Source: Prunus persica
Taxonomy: Eukaryota; Streptophyta; Magnoliopsida; Rosales; Rosaceae
Assembly (NCBI RefSeq): GCF_000346465.2
Contig: NC_034012.1
Coordinates: 427,246 to 491,245 of the forward strand
Direction: 5' to 3'
Length of the DNA stretch: 64,000 nt
Both the position numbers and the translations under genes were made by a program. Under the pieces are notes generated by a model, which saw only the letters and a list, made by a program, of their open reading frames with translations, searched no databases and was not told where the DNA came from. This document shows positions 13,427-25,798 of the stretch, piece after piece; the first letter of the stretch is position 1; the number at the start of each line of letters is the position of its first letter.

Positions 13427-15096
13427 ATGGCCGGCATGTTGAGACTTGCCATGGCCTTCTCTGTTTTGCTCTCTCTGTCTCTGCCATCATCCCATGCCCA
13501 AACCAGTACTTGTGGAGACTACAAATTTACAAACAAGAGCTTCACCTACTGCAGCGACCTTCCCTACCTCAACTCTTTCCTCCATTGGACCTTTGAACAA
13601 TCAACCGGGAAGCTTCAAATGGCGTACAGACACACAGGGATCACAGCCTCAAGTTGGGTCGCGTGGGCCATCAACCCAAACCTGAACAGTGTATCGTCAG
13701 CCATGCTTGGTGCTCAATCTCTGGTTGCTTTTCAGCAATCCAATGGAACCATGAGGTTCTACAAGTCGCCTATCGGTACCAGCAACTACCAGGCCAGTTT
13801 GGCGGAGGGAAGTCTGACCTACGAGGTTTCTGATTTGTCAGCCGAGTATTTGAACAATGATGAGATGATCATCTTTGCTACTTGGGTTCTTCCCACCAAT
13901 TCAACCACCATACTTCAGGTTTGGCAGGAGGGTCCGGTTTCCAATGGCTTGCCCTCAGTTCATCCCACCGTTGCACCCAACACTAATGCCAAGGGGACTT
14001 TGAATTTGCTTTCTGGGCAGACAGCATCGAGCGGTGGAGGGGGCTCTAAATTTAGAAAGAGAAACGTAAGTAATTCTGTCTCTTTAATGTTCATCCTTAA
14101 ACTACATGTCCTAAAGTTTTTTTCCTGTTATTTTATAACTAGTGTTTTTAATTTGGTTTTCTTTGGTGGGTTTGCTCTGTTTTGACTCTGTTCTTTGGTC
14201 CCTAAGTAGTTGTTTTGCTTGTTAAAATAAAGAAATCTTAGCTGTTAAAGCCTCTGATATTTATAAGGGAGTAAGTTATTGTATTTTAAAAAATCTTTAG
14301 AAATTGTAGAATTGAGGATCTGTTTTCTTGTTTTAAGGTTTCTTTGAGTTCTCCCCTGTTGGCAGCCACAAAAAAGGTCTAGACTTCATTTTTCTCAAAG
14401 GCGTTTTAGTCAACCCCCTAACTTGTTTTTGTGATTTTGAAACGAATTGCAGATCCATGGAATTCTAAATGCAGTGAGTTGGGGTGTGTTGATGCCTTTT
14501 GGAGCAATGGTAGCAAGGTACTTGAAGGTCTTCAAATCCGCAGACCCTGCATGGTTTTACCTTCACGCCACTTGCCAAACCTCAGCCTACGTTGTTGGTG
14601 TTGCTGGCTGGGCCACAGGTCTTAAACTTGGTAGCGATTCTCCAGGCATCCAGTACGACACACACAGAAACATTGGGATCATCCTCTTTTGCCTTGGAAC
14701 ACTTCAGGTATTTCGACGCATGGATAATATTTCGAGAACAATTTTGTGTTGTCTTGGTTATTTGTCCTGGCATCTAAATGGAAGCTCTGAATTTGGATGT
14801 AGGTGTTTGCTTTGCTTCTGAGACCCAACAAGGACCACAAATTCAGATTCCACTGGAACATCTACCACCACGCAACTGGGTACGCTGTTATCATCCTCAG
14901 CATCGTCAACATATTCGAAGGATTTGACATCTTGAAACCCGAGAAGAAGTGGAAGAATGCATACATCGGCTTGATCATTGCCTTGGGTGTCCAAGCTGCA
15001 TTGTTGGAAGCTTATACATGGTATGTTGTACTGAAGAGGAAGAGGTCAGAAAAGGCACCGCGCACGGCCAATGGTGTCAACGGCTACAGTGCTTAG
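13427..15096 (+). CDS. Cytochrome b561 and DOMON domain protein
   Basis: Three exons, 13427..14065, 14453..14707 and 14803..15096, all phase 0, giving 395 residues, normal for this family. The start is the ATG in ACCATGGCC; an upstream extension has no ATG. Residues 1-24 are a signal peptide ending SSHA. A DOMON (AIR12-like) domain spans about 45-165, followed by a Gly/Ser linker (GGGGS) and a cytochrome b561 core from about 213. Histidines expected to hold two hemes are visible: H215 (IHGIL), H251 (FYLHAT), H284 (DTHRNIG) and the HH pair at 320-321 (IYHHATGY). The family passes electrons across the plasma membrane, with ascorbate as the usual cytosolic donor; the substrate of the apoplastic DOMON part is unknown. 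A short basic tail (KRKRSEK) follows the last helix. Confidence 0.95.
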
Positions 15097-15497
15097 AGGT
15101 CAGAGGAAGGAGATGCAGAGCGTAGGGAATAGTTTGTCAGCGGGAGGAAATGGTTCTTTTGAGTTTCTTCCTCCTCCTTCATCTTCCTTCTGCATACATG
15201 TTCTTGCACCCTTTTGTATATTTTATGGCATGAGTGTGTACGCTATGTATTGAGGGATTTCAGGATTAGAGATAATTCTTTCGTAAATTAGACATGCTAC
15301 CTGAGAGTGAGAGATATGATATGTTGTTACTTTCTCATTTACACCTATATTTTTTGCTGCTATATTTATTTTTCCATCTCATTTCATTGCTTAAATTTGT
15401 TTTCTCAATTTAGTTTGCTTTTATGAAAGACATGATAAATAAAAGCTTTTGCACACGAATAACGCAGACGGGCTCGCATATTTCAACTGCTTAACAA
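15097..15497. other. 3' UTR and spacer after the b561 gene
   Basis: Contains the likely 3' UTR of the cytochrome b561/DOMON gene and AT-rich DNA up to the transposon target duplication. No other feature is seen. Confidence 0.5.
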
Positions 15498-16329
15498 GTT
15501 TTGGGCGAGTTCAATTTTCCTCTGCCCACCTGTTACTCATCTAACTTTTTGCAACCTGTCCTTCTAAGTTCTACTTAACTCTAAGTTAACAGTGTTAAGT
15601 TTAATTAAATTAAAAACTTCTTTTATTTGTTGCTCCACTACGTCTTCATTCGTCTGCTCTTCTGCTTCTTTTACTTTCTTCTCCGCATCATCGCTAATTA
15701 CCTTCAGCGACACAATCGCATAAACTGAGAGTTTCTGAAAGAAGTTGAAGGCCTTCAGATTGCACGACACGAGTTTGATTTCTAACACCCAATAACGTTG
15801 TCTGCTACAATACTCCATTGATCCATGCTCCTTTCTTCCTTCCTAAAAACTCAACAGCGAACTCCCACCCACACCCAATCCGTCAACAACCCCACCCTGC
15901 CCGCACAGCCCCCTCTCCTACTCGCCGTCGTCGGAAACTCTCTTTCTCCCCCTTGATTTTGGATCAAGATCTATATTCTTCCCCTGCTCTTCTTCTTTGA
16001 AAGAGAGGGAGATCGAGAGGGAAGCAGAGAAATCAAGGGGGAGAGAGAGAGAGAGAGAGAGAGAGAAGGGGGGACAGAGGTAGAGAAAAGGAGGCAAACG
16101 CTTCGCCGTCGTTGAGAAGGAGAGGGGGTTGCTGAGGATTGGGGGTGGTGGGAGGGAGTTCGCCCTTGGGTCTTTTTTTTTTCCTTCAATTACTAGTTTT
16201 CATTTTTTAATCTAATTATTTAACACCGTTAACTCAAGAGTTAAGTGGAAGGACTGATATCAAAAAGTCTGATGGGTAACAGGCGGGCACAGGAGAAATG
16301 GTAACAGGAAAATTGAACTCGTTTTGGGC
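15498..16329. mobile_element. Non-autonomous Mutator-like element, probable Pack-MULE
   Basis: The 9-mer GTTTTGGGC flanks the element at 15498-15506 and 16321-16329, the target-duplication length of Mutator-like elements. The 814-bp element (15507-16320) has terminal inverted repeats that both begin GAGTTCAATTTTCCT and continue imperfectly for about 100 bp, including CCTGTTAC and TTAACTC blocks; the right arm has an extra 13-bp segment after the first 15 bases. No transposase is encoded. Inside, on the minus strand from 15818, an ATG-started frame encodes a stretch resembling the first strands of plant C2-domain (SRC2-like) proteins. A (GA)n run at about 16040-16064 and an internal inverted duplication lie to the right. 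The boundaries are well supported. Confidence 0.85.
15564..15818 (-). pseudogene. C2-domain gene fragment captured in the MULE
   Basis: The minus-strand frame from the ATG at 15818 reads LEIKLVSCNLKAFNFFQKL then SVYAIVSL, which closely follows the opening beta strands of plant SRC2-like C2 domains (LEI..VSCKDLKAFNFFQKLSVYA). The rest, rich in Glu/Lys (DDAEKKVKEAEEQ), does not continue the C2 fold and runs into the terminal inverted repeat before the stop at 15564. Lying wholly within the element, it is best read as a transduplicated gene piece. One residue (D or K before LKAF) appears lost compared with the family. It is probably not a functional protein, but transcription is possible. Confidence 0.55.
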
Positions 16330-16591
16330 GTCCCAATGAGAATGTCTCGAGCACTTAAAAATTTTCAGATCGACTATTTTGCAAGTCATTCATGAAGAAT
16401 CTCTCAGCTATGCATCATTACGAAAACACACATAGTAGTTTAGAGCAAGATTACCGAAGATATGTCATCTAAATTGGTTCGACAACAGATTTGGCATTGC
16501 CTATGCACTAAATACAATTTAATCAAATGAGCATCGTGCTTCATGGAAAAATGTTCAGCTTGAAAGATTTGATATAGTGATAGAGGCTGTC

Positions 16592-19353
16592 TCATTCCGA
16601 TTCCAGCAAAGCCCCAACAAATGCATCCTTAAGCAAAGGGTTTGATGCTGCTACTCTTTGAGCTGTGATGTCAAACTCCTTACCAGATCTGATGTAAAAA
16701 ATTACAACCAATTTTTGACATAAGTAAAATCTTATAGATGATAAAATGTCACATGCATGTTCTAAGTTTGTCAACAAAAGGATGGATGTTATTGACCTGC
16801 AACTGCCGGCAACAGTGCACACTACAACGAAAACTACTTATATTTCCAATTCAAATTAATTTGTAAATGATCGAAAGCTGAGGATGAAGTCACTTACGGA
16901 TCATACACAGATCCTCCAGCTTCTGTAACAATCACAGCACCACCTGCCACATCCCTGAGGCAAAGGAAAAACAAATGTCAATCATTTGCCTGCCACTACA
17001 ACAATTAACTGGCATAATAGAAAACCATACCAAGGACCCCCAAAGCCGAGTTCACAAAATAGATCAAGCCTCCCACATGCAATTCCACAGAGGTTCAGTG
17101 CACAGGAGCCACTCATGCGAAGAGATCTCACCTGCTCAAAACAGAAACTGTTTAATATTGGGATGCCAACACAACTGAAGATCACCATCGGAAAGTTCTG
17201 GTTTTACCTTAAAAAGTAAGCTATTTAGTCTGTTTGTAGTAGCATCCACAGTTAATTTATCGCGTTGTGTCCCAGCCTGCTCTTCCAGTGAAACAACTAA
17301 TGATCAGGTTTTTAGGATGAAAAGACAACAGTTATCACGTTGTAACTCTTCATTAAATTACGATATTTAAGAATAAAATCAAAGAATTAATATAATGAAC
17401 TCCAAATTCAGGTGCTAATATGCAGGGGCATATCGAAGAACATGTAATGAATTGTCAATCTATGCCTAAATTTCACCCTCGATGACACTTCAGAGCATTT
17501 GACACAATATACATGGTTAATGGAACTGCATCCCGATCCTAGGACATCCTATTATTACTGATTTCTAGTCTCATTGTTTAAATAAAACTTTTGATGTGTG
17601 TTTTAATTTGCATGGGGGCATAGAGTAAAAAACAACGAATCAGCCATATATGTAAGGGTAAAGCAATAATATACCACCATCCATCAGTCAGTGAAATCTA
17701 TACCTCAGTTGCAAGGAGAGACTTCACAAGTTCGGTCTGAGATGATACTGCAGTAATTCAAAACATAAGCATGCTGCTGTAAGAGATTAAACAGGTAATT
17801 CTGTAATCATTAAGAAACAATAAACTTGATGATTAGGAACGGCATAGTCACCTTTTATAGGCTTTCCATTAAGAAATGCACCTCCTCCACGTACACCAGT
17901 AAAAAGCTACACATGATGAACTCAAAGTTAATACACTTCCCTCAGCTAGTAGTACTTAAAAAGCAAATTTTCATATTTCAACCCAAAAGTTTCACTATAA
18001 TATTTATAATTCGGACTATCATAGTTCCATACTCTAATAGAATAAAAGTTATGGTTAATCACTTGAGCTTGACATTAGTGAAGATAAGAGTCCTAACCTC
18101 ATCGATTATTGGATTGTAAACAACACCAACTGTTGGAATCTTTCCAATTGTAAGACCAATTGAGACACAGACAAAGGGGAACCTACAATCAATAATGTTC
18201 ACATAAACAGCAATGAGAATCAATCAGCATAGAGACAAGAAACAATCATCTACAACAAAAGAAGTGATTTTTACCCATGCACAAAGTTAGTGGTTCCATC
18301 CAGGGGATCAACTATCCATGTGGGGTCGTCAGTCAGCTCTGTTACACCACAAGCAGCAGTAGTTTCTTCCCCAATGAACTAAAATTAACATCGACTAAAA
18401 AAATTCAGAAACGGAGAGAACAGAACTAGTCTTGGGAGATACAATGCTATTTTAGGCACCAACGAGAAACTTTGTTGCTACATGGGGATGAGGAGTTAAC
18501 CTTGTGTGTGGGGTAAAGGTTCTTGAGATGATTAAATATGAGATCTTCACATGCCTTATCAGTTTCTGTGACCAAATCCACCTGTACTTGACAACAAAAA
18601 TGGAGGATGAACAGAAAAATAGTTGTTTAATTTTAAAATTTCAGTTCGCAATATCTTGTTACATAATACTGAGCCATCTCACTCAAACACATAAGATAAG
18701 TTTCTCCCTTTAATTGTACTTAACTTTCATGATCAAATTTATCATTTAAGAAAGACATATTTTTAGCTCAATGCAGCATTTGGCTGCCAAGAAGATGATG
18801 GACGACAACTTATTCAAAAATCATTCACATATATGTCATCGATGCTTTACAAATAATTCAATTTTACAAATCATTCACTTTAAAAAGTAATACAATTATT
18901 GAATTAGCAATTCACAGCTAAATCGAAATTGACCAAACACCCATTTGATTAAATAATTAAAAGAAGAGAAGAGAAGTTAAAAGACCTGGCTTTTATGCTC
19001 CACATGTTTGGTCTCGTAGAACCCTTTTCGAATTATCTGCAATTAATCATATACATACAGATACAAGACTTTGGTTCGACAAATGAGAAGTGAAAAATGA
19101 GATAAAATAAAATTAGCTGAAAAGTTGGGAGGGGCTGTGGGGACTGACCTCGCCAGCTTTCTTGGCGGCGTCAACTGCAGAGGCGAGAAGCTGAGCAAGC
19201 GAATCTACACTCCACAGCATTTGCAGAACAAATTTCGATTAGTTTTTAGATATAAACAACAACGGCTATGGAAGCACATGAATTCTTCTATAAAAAAAAA
19301 AATTTTAAAAACGAGAAGAAGGAGATGGATGGGGTCCTACCATTTTCAGCCAT
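16592..19353 (-). CDS. VTC4: L-galactose-1-phosphate / inositol-phosphate phosphatase (VTC4)
   Basis: Twelve exons on the minus strand: 19341..19353, 19149..19204, 18986..19036, 18501..18581, 18275..18378, 18098..18182, 17852..17906, 17704..17747, 17208..17276, 17031..17131, 16898..16954, 16592..16688. They join in phase to a 270-residue protein, the usual length. The first coding exon is only 13 nt. The enzyme is a Mg-dependent phosphatase acting on L-galactose 1-phosphate in ascorbate synthesis and on myo-inositol phosphates. Metal-site motifs are present: GEE at 70-72, DPLDGT at 91-96 and WD at 220-221 followed by [13 protein letters not shown]. All known catalytic acids appear intact, and I see no disruption. 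No targeting peptide is apparent, consistent with a cytosolic enzyme. Confidence 0.96.
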
Positions 19354-20695
19354 TTTTCTGTGTGATGAGAGAAGGAATGCGGTGTTAATAATAATAGAAG
19401 ATTTTGATGGGTGATGTTGATGACGATGGGTTCGTGCTCTGTTTGCGAGATTTTCACGTAGCACTTAAAGCTGCCTAAGGTACTGAGACTGATAAATAAA
19501 TAATGTAATATATATAGGCCATTCATTTATGGAATAGAGTATATGCCCCCTGTGGTTGCTTTTATTTACTGATACACCCTTTAACATATTCCTTACGCGT
19601 ACGCCTGTGAAATTTCCATGAAAATGCCATTAGTCTATAACTTCTGGCATCTTCTTGGTATTTCCCTGAATCCAAAAATAGTGTAGGCCTCTAAATTAAA
19701 TTGGTAAATAATTACCCAGTGAAAAGATAATAATGTCTGGGGTAAATTTAATAGTGAAGGCCATAATCGTCTAATCATAGATGGGAAGGTGCATGGAATA
19801 TGCCAATAATATGCTGTGTACGTGATTCGTTGTTCGATTGTTATTCATTCATATGGTCTCTGTCACCTAACTCTGTATGGGCAGTATAGGAATTTGGAAC
19901 AAGTGCCGCTCCCCCACGATTTAAAGAACTGTCGCATGGAATATGCTCATTGTCTTCACCAATTGGCGCATCTACCTTCTTGTTTGATTGATTTTGTTTA
20001 AGAAGAAAAGAGCTCATCTCCAGTTGCCTTCAAATTTGATGATATTATCTTATGTCTCGCATGTACGATTCTAAATTAGAGATTTAATTTTAGGACATAT
20101 TTACGTATCAATAATGAAAAAAAGTAAAGAACCGGAGAATTTAGAAATCGAGAAACTATTGAATCGGTATGGGAAAAATCATTCTCATTAATTATATTTC
20201 TTGGTGGCAAAAGCAAATTATGATTTTAGCTTTATATTTTGGCGACTTCATTCTGGATTGTACTACATTCACTGTGGGTTTGTAAACCTTGAAAGCTCTC
20301 CAAATACAAATCTGAATTATATTTTACGAAAACTTCCTAATTCGAGCACCTTTATCCTGCATATAGGTGTTAATTTAAACAATACGACGCTAGTGGGAGC
20401 GGGGAGCATTGCATGAATTCAAATACATTACAAGACTGCGTGGTTAACCATTCAATCATCGGCATCACCTACAGCATTAAACATTTGATCAATTTATTTA
20501 TCTACCTTTTACAAAAGTATCATCGAGATAATTAGAAGAAACTACTACACATGGAGATTGAACAGAAGAAAAGGCTCCTTCGAATGTTTGACAGCGTCAT
20601 CATACACCAACGCCAACAACTATGACAACTCTAAGATTCACAATAAAAAGAACCAGAAACTCCAGCCAGATTCCACGTACAAGAAAATGTTACAT
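19354..20695. other. Spacer upstream of VTC4, downstream of the MO25 gene
   Basis: Promoter side of VTC4 and 3' flank of the MO25-like gene, about 1.3 kb. It is AT-rich. No additional gene or repeat is supported. Confidence 0.5.
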
Positions 20696-23600
20696 TCATG
20701 AGTGGTCTTTAGGTTCCAAGGCAGCAATTTCTCTCACTACTTGAGCTTTGTCTGCCTCAAATTGTTCATCCTCTGCAACAAACCATTTTCGCAAACTTGT
20801 AAAGCCAGTCCCAAACCAACAGTAGCAAACTGCAAATTGAATTAACTATATACCTTTATCAATCTTAAAATCAGCAAACAGCCGTAGAAGCTTGCTTCTA
20901 TTTGCGACAAGTATGCTCATGATGTCGGCAGGTTTATTTTGATTAGCAGCAAATAGCTGTGAAAAGAAAAAATATGTCAATAACAAGAATCAAGGGTACC
21001 ACTCCCCCTGAAAGTTAATAAATCACAATGGATGAACCAAACCTTGAAAACATGAAATGCTTCAATCTGGATGCTCTTGCTTGACTCCTGCAAAGGCAGT
21101 AAAACCCACAACTTAGCACATTTTGGTTTGGTAATATATTAAAACTTTGTTTGTCCCATCCACCAAACAATCATCACCACAAACTCCACATGGCTTACAT
21201 ATATTGAAAATTTCTGAATATGAAATTAAATGCATCCTAAACCAACATTAGGAGAAGGGGGGCGGTTGTTCATGGCAATTAGTAGTGAACAGGGTAGGAG
21301 AATATATCATACTCTGAGAAGATTCATAAGGATCCTCAGGTTGTCCCTTGAGCTCACATATCGAGTCATCACAGCTGAGTTTGACCGATCCAACAAAATA
21401 TCTCCCAACAACTGCAAGGCATAAAGAATCTTCTTCAGCAAACACCATAGTCACACGAGTTAAAATAGTCTCCACAAAAAACCAACTACGCATCCTATCT
21501 AAAGAACATGATAAAACTAAAGAGAACACAATGTACTTCAACTAGAAAGTTATAGTTCCAGAGTAGATAGGCAATCCGAGGTTAAGGCTTCATGCTATTT
21601 AAGAGATGGCTATTTAAGGTCAAATATTATTCATACCTTGACAGCTTGCCGTCTGGTAATGTAATTGGAGGATTCTAGAAGCTTTGAGTTATACTCCGCA
21701 AAAAACTGGCATAAAATTATCAAGTTCCAGTTAATGAGAAACCGTGATAATATAACAAAGGCAGCAACAACATCAAGTCCAGAAACAAAAAATGTCAGAA
21801 TACATATGAGTAACAAAATAAAATTACCAAAACACAACAAAGTAAACGAAATAAGCCATTGGGACATTTATATGCTCTTTCCAAGTTCTTATTTTCCTTT
21901 CCCTTGAAGTAATTCTAATGTAATTGTTCAATCAAATGCCGATACATGTTTCTTATTGTCCACATGCATATGTTCTGTGTAAATGGATGGACATAAATGA
22001 ATACACACATCATCTGTTTATCAAAAGAAAATGAAAAAAACCCTTACCCAGTCATAGTTCTTGGAAAGAAATTCCGCTACAGTAGATTTATGCCTCGTCA
22101 GGAGTTCCTGCAAGGAGATGTTACAGAACTTCAGAATGATTCTAGTACAACTGCAACCATACAAGTACATGAGTCGAAGAAGTGGTGGTAAAATGCACCC
22201 GCAACGATTTAAAAAACAAAAAATAAATTGTTCTTATATTTTTTTATGACCAATCCACAGTACAGCTATATCAGACTCCCTGTAAAATTTCAGATAAGAA
22301 CAGTGTGGATCAATAATTGCAATATTGGATTATCTACTATTAAACAGGGAAGCGGAACGTATCAAACATTTCCCACATGCATGAAGGGCAAAGCATGCAG
22401 CATTTTGAGTGTTCAGCTTATCCCAAGGGCTGCAAAACCCTGCAGTAACTTCTAAAAGTGTAAAGATTCTTTTTTGTCTGAATCGGAGAGCGTAAATATT
22501 GTTACAAAAACAAACACATGAATGGTTCGGCCAAACTAACTCACCTTAAAAGTTGCAGCAGCATCTGCAGCAATATCAAAATTGGGAAGCTGTATATAAT
22601 CAAAGAACTTCTTCATGTGTTCTGATTCCAAAACATATCTGCAATCAAAACAGAAATGTTCGAAAGGCAATTACATCGGATAAAAGATAAATAAGATACA
22701 CCTGAGGTGGAAGAAACCTATGAGTTTAAGCTGCTAAATGATCCAAACATTCCATTTCCCACTTCTTAATAATATCCCTTGCAGCAATACAGTCAAATCT
22801 GAAGTTGACCAATGGACGAGGTTCATTTTGCTCACCTTGCAACGGTTTGGTGGCGTATGCACTCCCTCAGCATTGCACCATAATGTAGAGCCATGTCTGT
22901 GTTTCCATACCTAAAAGATGTGGAATGTAAAAATGAGAAGCAAAAGATTATAAAGATAATTAAGATGAGATACTTTTTGAAACCCGCAACTGCCCTGCTT
23001 TTTCGTAAAATAAAAAAGAATTTGAAAAAAAGAAAAGAGCTTGGGACCCTTATTTTAACTTGAAGAGTGATTCGCAAAGAACACACTAATAATTGGAATG
23101 TTTTCAATCTAATGAGCTGCGAAAAAAAATTGTAAAGATGTAACTGAGACACCCCAAGCGTCAACAACATTGTCCTCTCTTTTTGTTTCCAAAGTCCAGT
23201 GAATCCCAAAGAAGCCTGAAAACCTAACTCAGCATGGCCCAAGCAAAGGAACTTCTACATGTAATCATTACATAAGAAGAAGATACTACAGATCTTCTCC
23301 AGAATTTCACAGCAGGTCATTAGTAACAAGTATTTCAATGGATCTCAAATTTGGGGAGTTCATAGGTTTCCGTGATTGAAATATTTGGACACATATAGAA
23401 CACCATTGAAAATCAGTGTCAATTAAAAGATAACATTTCAAAGTAAACATATGCAAATCAATACATGGACTGTAAGGACCAAAGAGAAACATTGCAATAT
23501 AAAAGCACCGACACAGAGTATCCCAAGTCCTTGTGAATAGTCGCTTACCCTTGGATTAAAATATCCATCAAATCTATGTTTGCTTCCAAATAATCAGATG

Positions 23601-24363
23601 CAATCAACTTGGATTGAACTTGTTGTCTTTGCAAATTTGCAACAACTTGAGTGGCATCTTTTCGAGCCTGCAGAAAGTCAACCCCGAATGGAGCAAATGA
23701 GATTGAAGACAAGACGAGAGAAGGTGAGAGAAGAAGGGATTGATAATTACCTCCAAGTTCAATTTGGGAAGACACATAATGAGAAGTCGAAGCGTGTTCT
23801 CTTTAAAAAACTCCTGGGTCAATTGAGCACAAGCTTCTGAGACAGGCTCGGACTCACTATTGCCGTAGAGAATGGACTTCATCTCCCTGATGTTTTTACA
23901 TAGCTCTGACATCTGGTTAGCAACGAAATTCCAACACAGATCAGCATGCGCATTATGTCTATTTAAGAATTCAAAACCGTGCACTTTTGATTAAATCCAA
24001 TGAACAAACAAGTTCTTTTTCATTTAAATTAAACTAATTTCTCTATTTGGTTGATTCCACCAAAAAAAGATAGCAAAACAGAACTTTCATCCTCAAGTGA
24101 TCCCAAATCAATTGCTTGGTTCATGGAAGAAGCCACCAATCCCGATTTGTTTCAAATTTTCAAAATAAAAAACAATGGAGAATCGGATCAAAATTTTAAT
24201 AGAATAGAATAGAATCGGAACGTGAATTGATTGAGGGAGGAACCTTCTCCTCGCGTTTGCTTTCGCGGGAATCGGGGGTGCGCTGGGCATAGATGAGGAG
24301 ATCGCGGGTCTGGCGAACAACGTCGGCGGGGGTTCGGGGCTTGGATTTGAAGAGTCCCTTCAT
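20696..24363 (-). CDS. MO25-like (Cab39/Hym1) scaffold protein
   Basis: Eleven exons on the minus strand: 24244..24363, 23751..23912, 23549..23667, 22836..22910, 22545..22638, 22048..22107, 21637..21705, 21313..21411, 21043..21087, 20854..20956, 20696..20772. They join to 340 residues, the usual MO25 length. The protein starts [20 protein letters not shown] and ends [11 protein letters not shown], both diagnostic of the family, and is built of armadillo-like helical repeats. In animals and fungi MO25 activates STRAD/LKB1 and GCK-type kinases; in plants it is linked to SIK1/Hippo-like kinases, cytokinesis and polarity. All splice junctions are GT-AG and no internal stop is seen. The likely 5' leader has CTG/CAG-type triplet runs at about 24369-24390 and 24458-24478. 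Confidence 0.96.
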
Positions 24364-25465
24364 CTTGTTGTTGTTGCTGCTGCTGCTATTGCGACGATGA
24401 TGTTTCTCTATCTCTTCTTCTTGATGCCGTTTGGATTGCTCCCGTAGATGATGGTCTTGATGCTGCTGCTGCTGCTGCGGTGGCTGAGGAGAGAGCCTCG
24501 GTGCCGTCAGAAGAAGGCTGGAGGAGGCTCTCCGCTGCCCACCTTGTTTGGACGACGCACAGATTCCTATCTTGTGTTGTTGTGTCGTTGAGTCGTAGGG
24601 TTAGTTAGTTGTGGCGGTTTCTTAGTTCTGCTTTTCCCTAAATTTTGCCTCTAACCCAAATTAGACTCACCCTAACACCCGATGAGTAATTAATTGCCTT
24701 TATTATCTTACATTTGCAGACACATAAATTATTTATAATATCAGGTTTTTTTGTAATATTTATCTTGGAATAGGAATTGGGTATTCTTCTTATCCCACCA
24801 ACGGTTGGTAGTTTGATTATAGATGGATGGATAGATAGCGGATTGATTACTCGAGTGCATGTGCACGGGGAACAACATGACCTAAACTCTAAAAGACAAG
24901 TCCTTGTCCTTGTATGAGAGTGAGACAACTACTTTCATGAATTAACCGCCCTCTACAGTCTATGGTGGTATTTCTCGGGAAAATATGACGGATTACCAAC
25001 CGCGCTTCATCTCTCCCATAATATCCTTGAAAGAGTGTTTCGAATCGATGATGTCTATCATATACTTACAGACAAAATTTTGATGGAAAATGGAAAACAA
25101 AACTCAAACCATATCGAGTCATAGTCATAGTAGGTTTAAGAACTTGAATCACGCATTTTCGCGCACATGCAAATCATGTATCATGCATTTATCTTTCACT
25201 TTATATATTCACAAACACAATTTTCATCTCGTTTGGGTGTATATTGAAAAATAAGATAAACATGTATCTTTCTCTTAATAATGATGTGATAAATACATTA
25301 TATACATTATACATGTGTGTATTTAGCATTTGAAATGCAATTTCCCATATCCTATTTCTACTTTATTTATGGGGAAATCTCAATTTCGCTATTGTGAAAG
25401 AAGATAATAATCAACAACATAAAATTCACATATGTCCTCTATAAAAATATTATGAAGTATAGTTA
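24364..25465. other. MO25 promoter region and spacer
   Basis: Begins with the MO25 5' leader, with two short trinucleotide runs (GCTGCTGCT near 24375 and 24460). The rest is AT-rich spacer up to the first cystatin locus, with nothing further recognisable. Confidence 0.5.
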
Positions 25466-25798
25466 CTAATTAACGTTACGAAAGGAGAGTAATATCCTCG
25501 AGGAACGTTTGACATTCTCTAAGACAATAGCCTCATAATTTGTGATTGTCTGACTCTCATCCTTGGCCTTAATGACAATCAAATAATAGATCTTAATTTG
25601 AGTGAACTTAATCTCACCCTGAACTAGACTCTCAAATGTCAACTTCTTCTTATGTATTATGTTGTACACGTCGACTGCAAACTCTGCTACATCTTTGACT
25701 TTGAGGTCGCTGGTGATCTTCTTTTGAGCTTTAACCCAGAAAGGGAGGAGGATGAGGAGAAAGAGGAGGGACGAACGAGCACGCAGCATTTTGATCAT
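25466..25798 (-). CDS. Degenerate cystatin-like protein lacking inhibitory loops
   Basis: An intronless open frame of 110 residues from an ATG at 25798, with a second ATG at 25789. A hydrophobic signal peptide (LLFLLILLPFWVKA) precedes a phytocystatin-like body: the helix motif is kept as VKDVAEFAVDVYN. However, the first hairpin loop, normally QxVxG, reads KFTQI, and the second-loop Trp is gone (LENVKRSS where a paralogue has LEKSWEHF). The N-terminal Gly pair is also missing. It is therefore unlikely to inhibit papain-like proteases, although the frame is open end to end. A TATATAAA box lies about 72 bp upstream (25870-25877). It is the downstream-most member of the tandem cluster. Confidence 0.75.
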   Translation of the reverse strand: MIKMLRARSSLLFLLILLPFWVKAQKKITSDLKVKDVAEFAVDVYNIIHKKKLTFESLVQGEIKFTQIKIYYLIVIKAKDESQTITNYEAIVLENVKRSSRILLSFRNVN

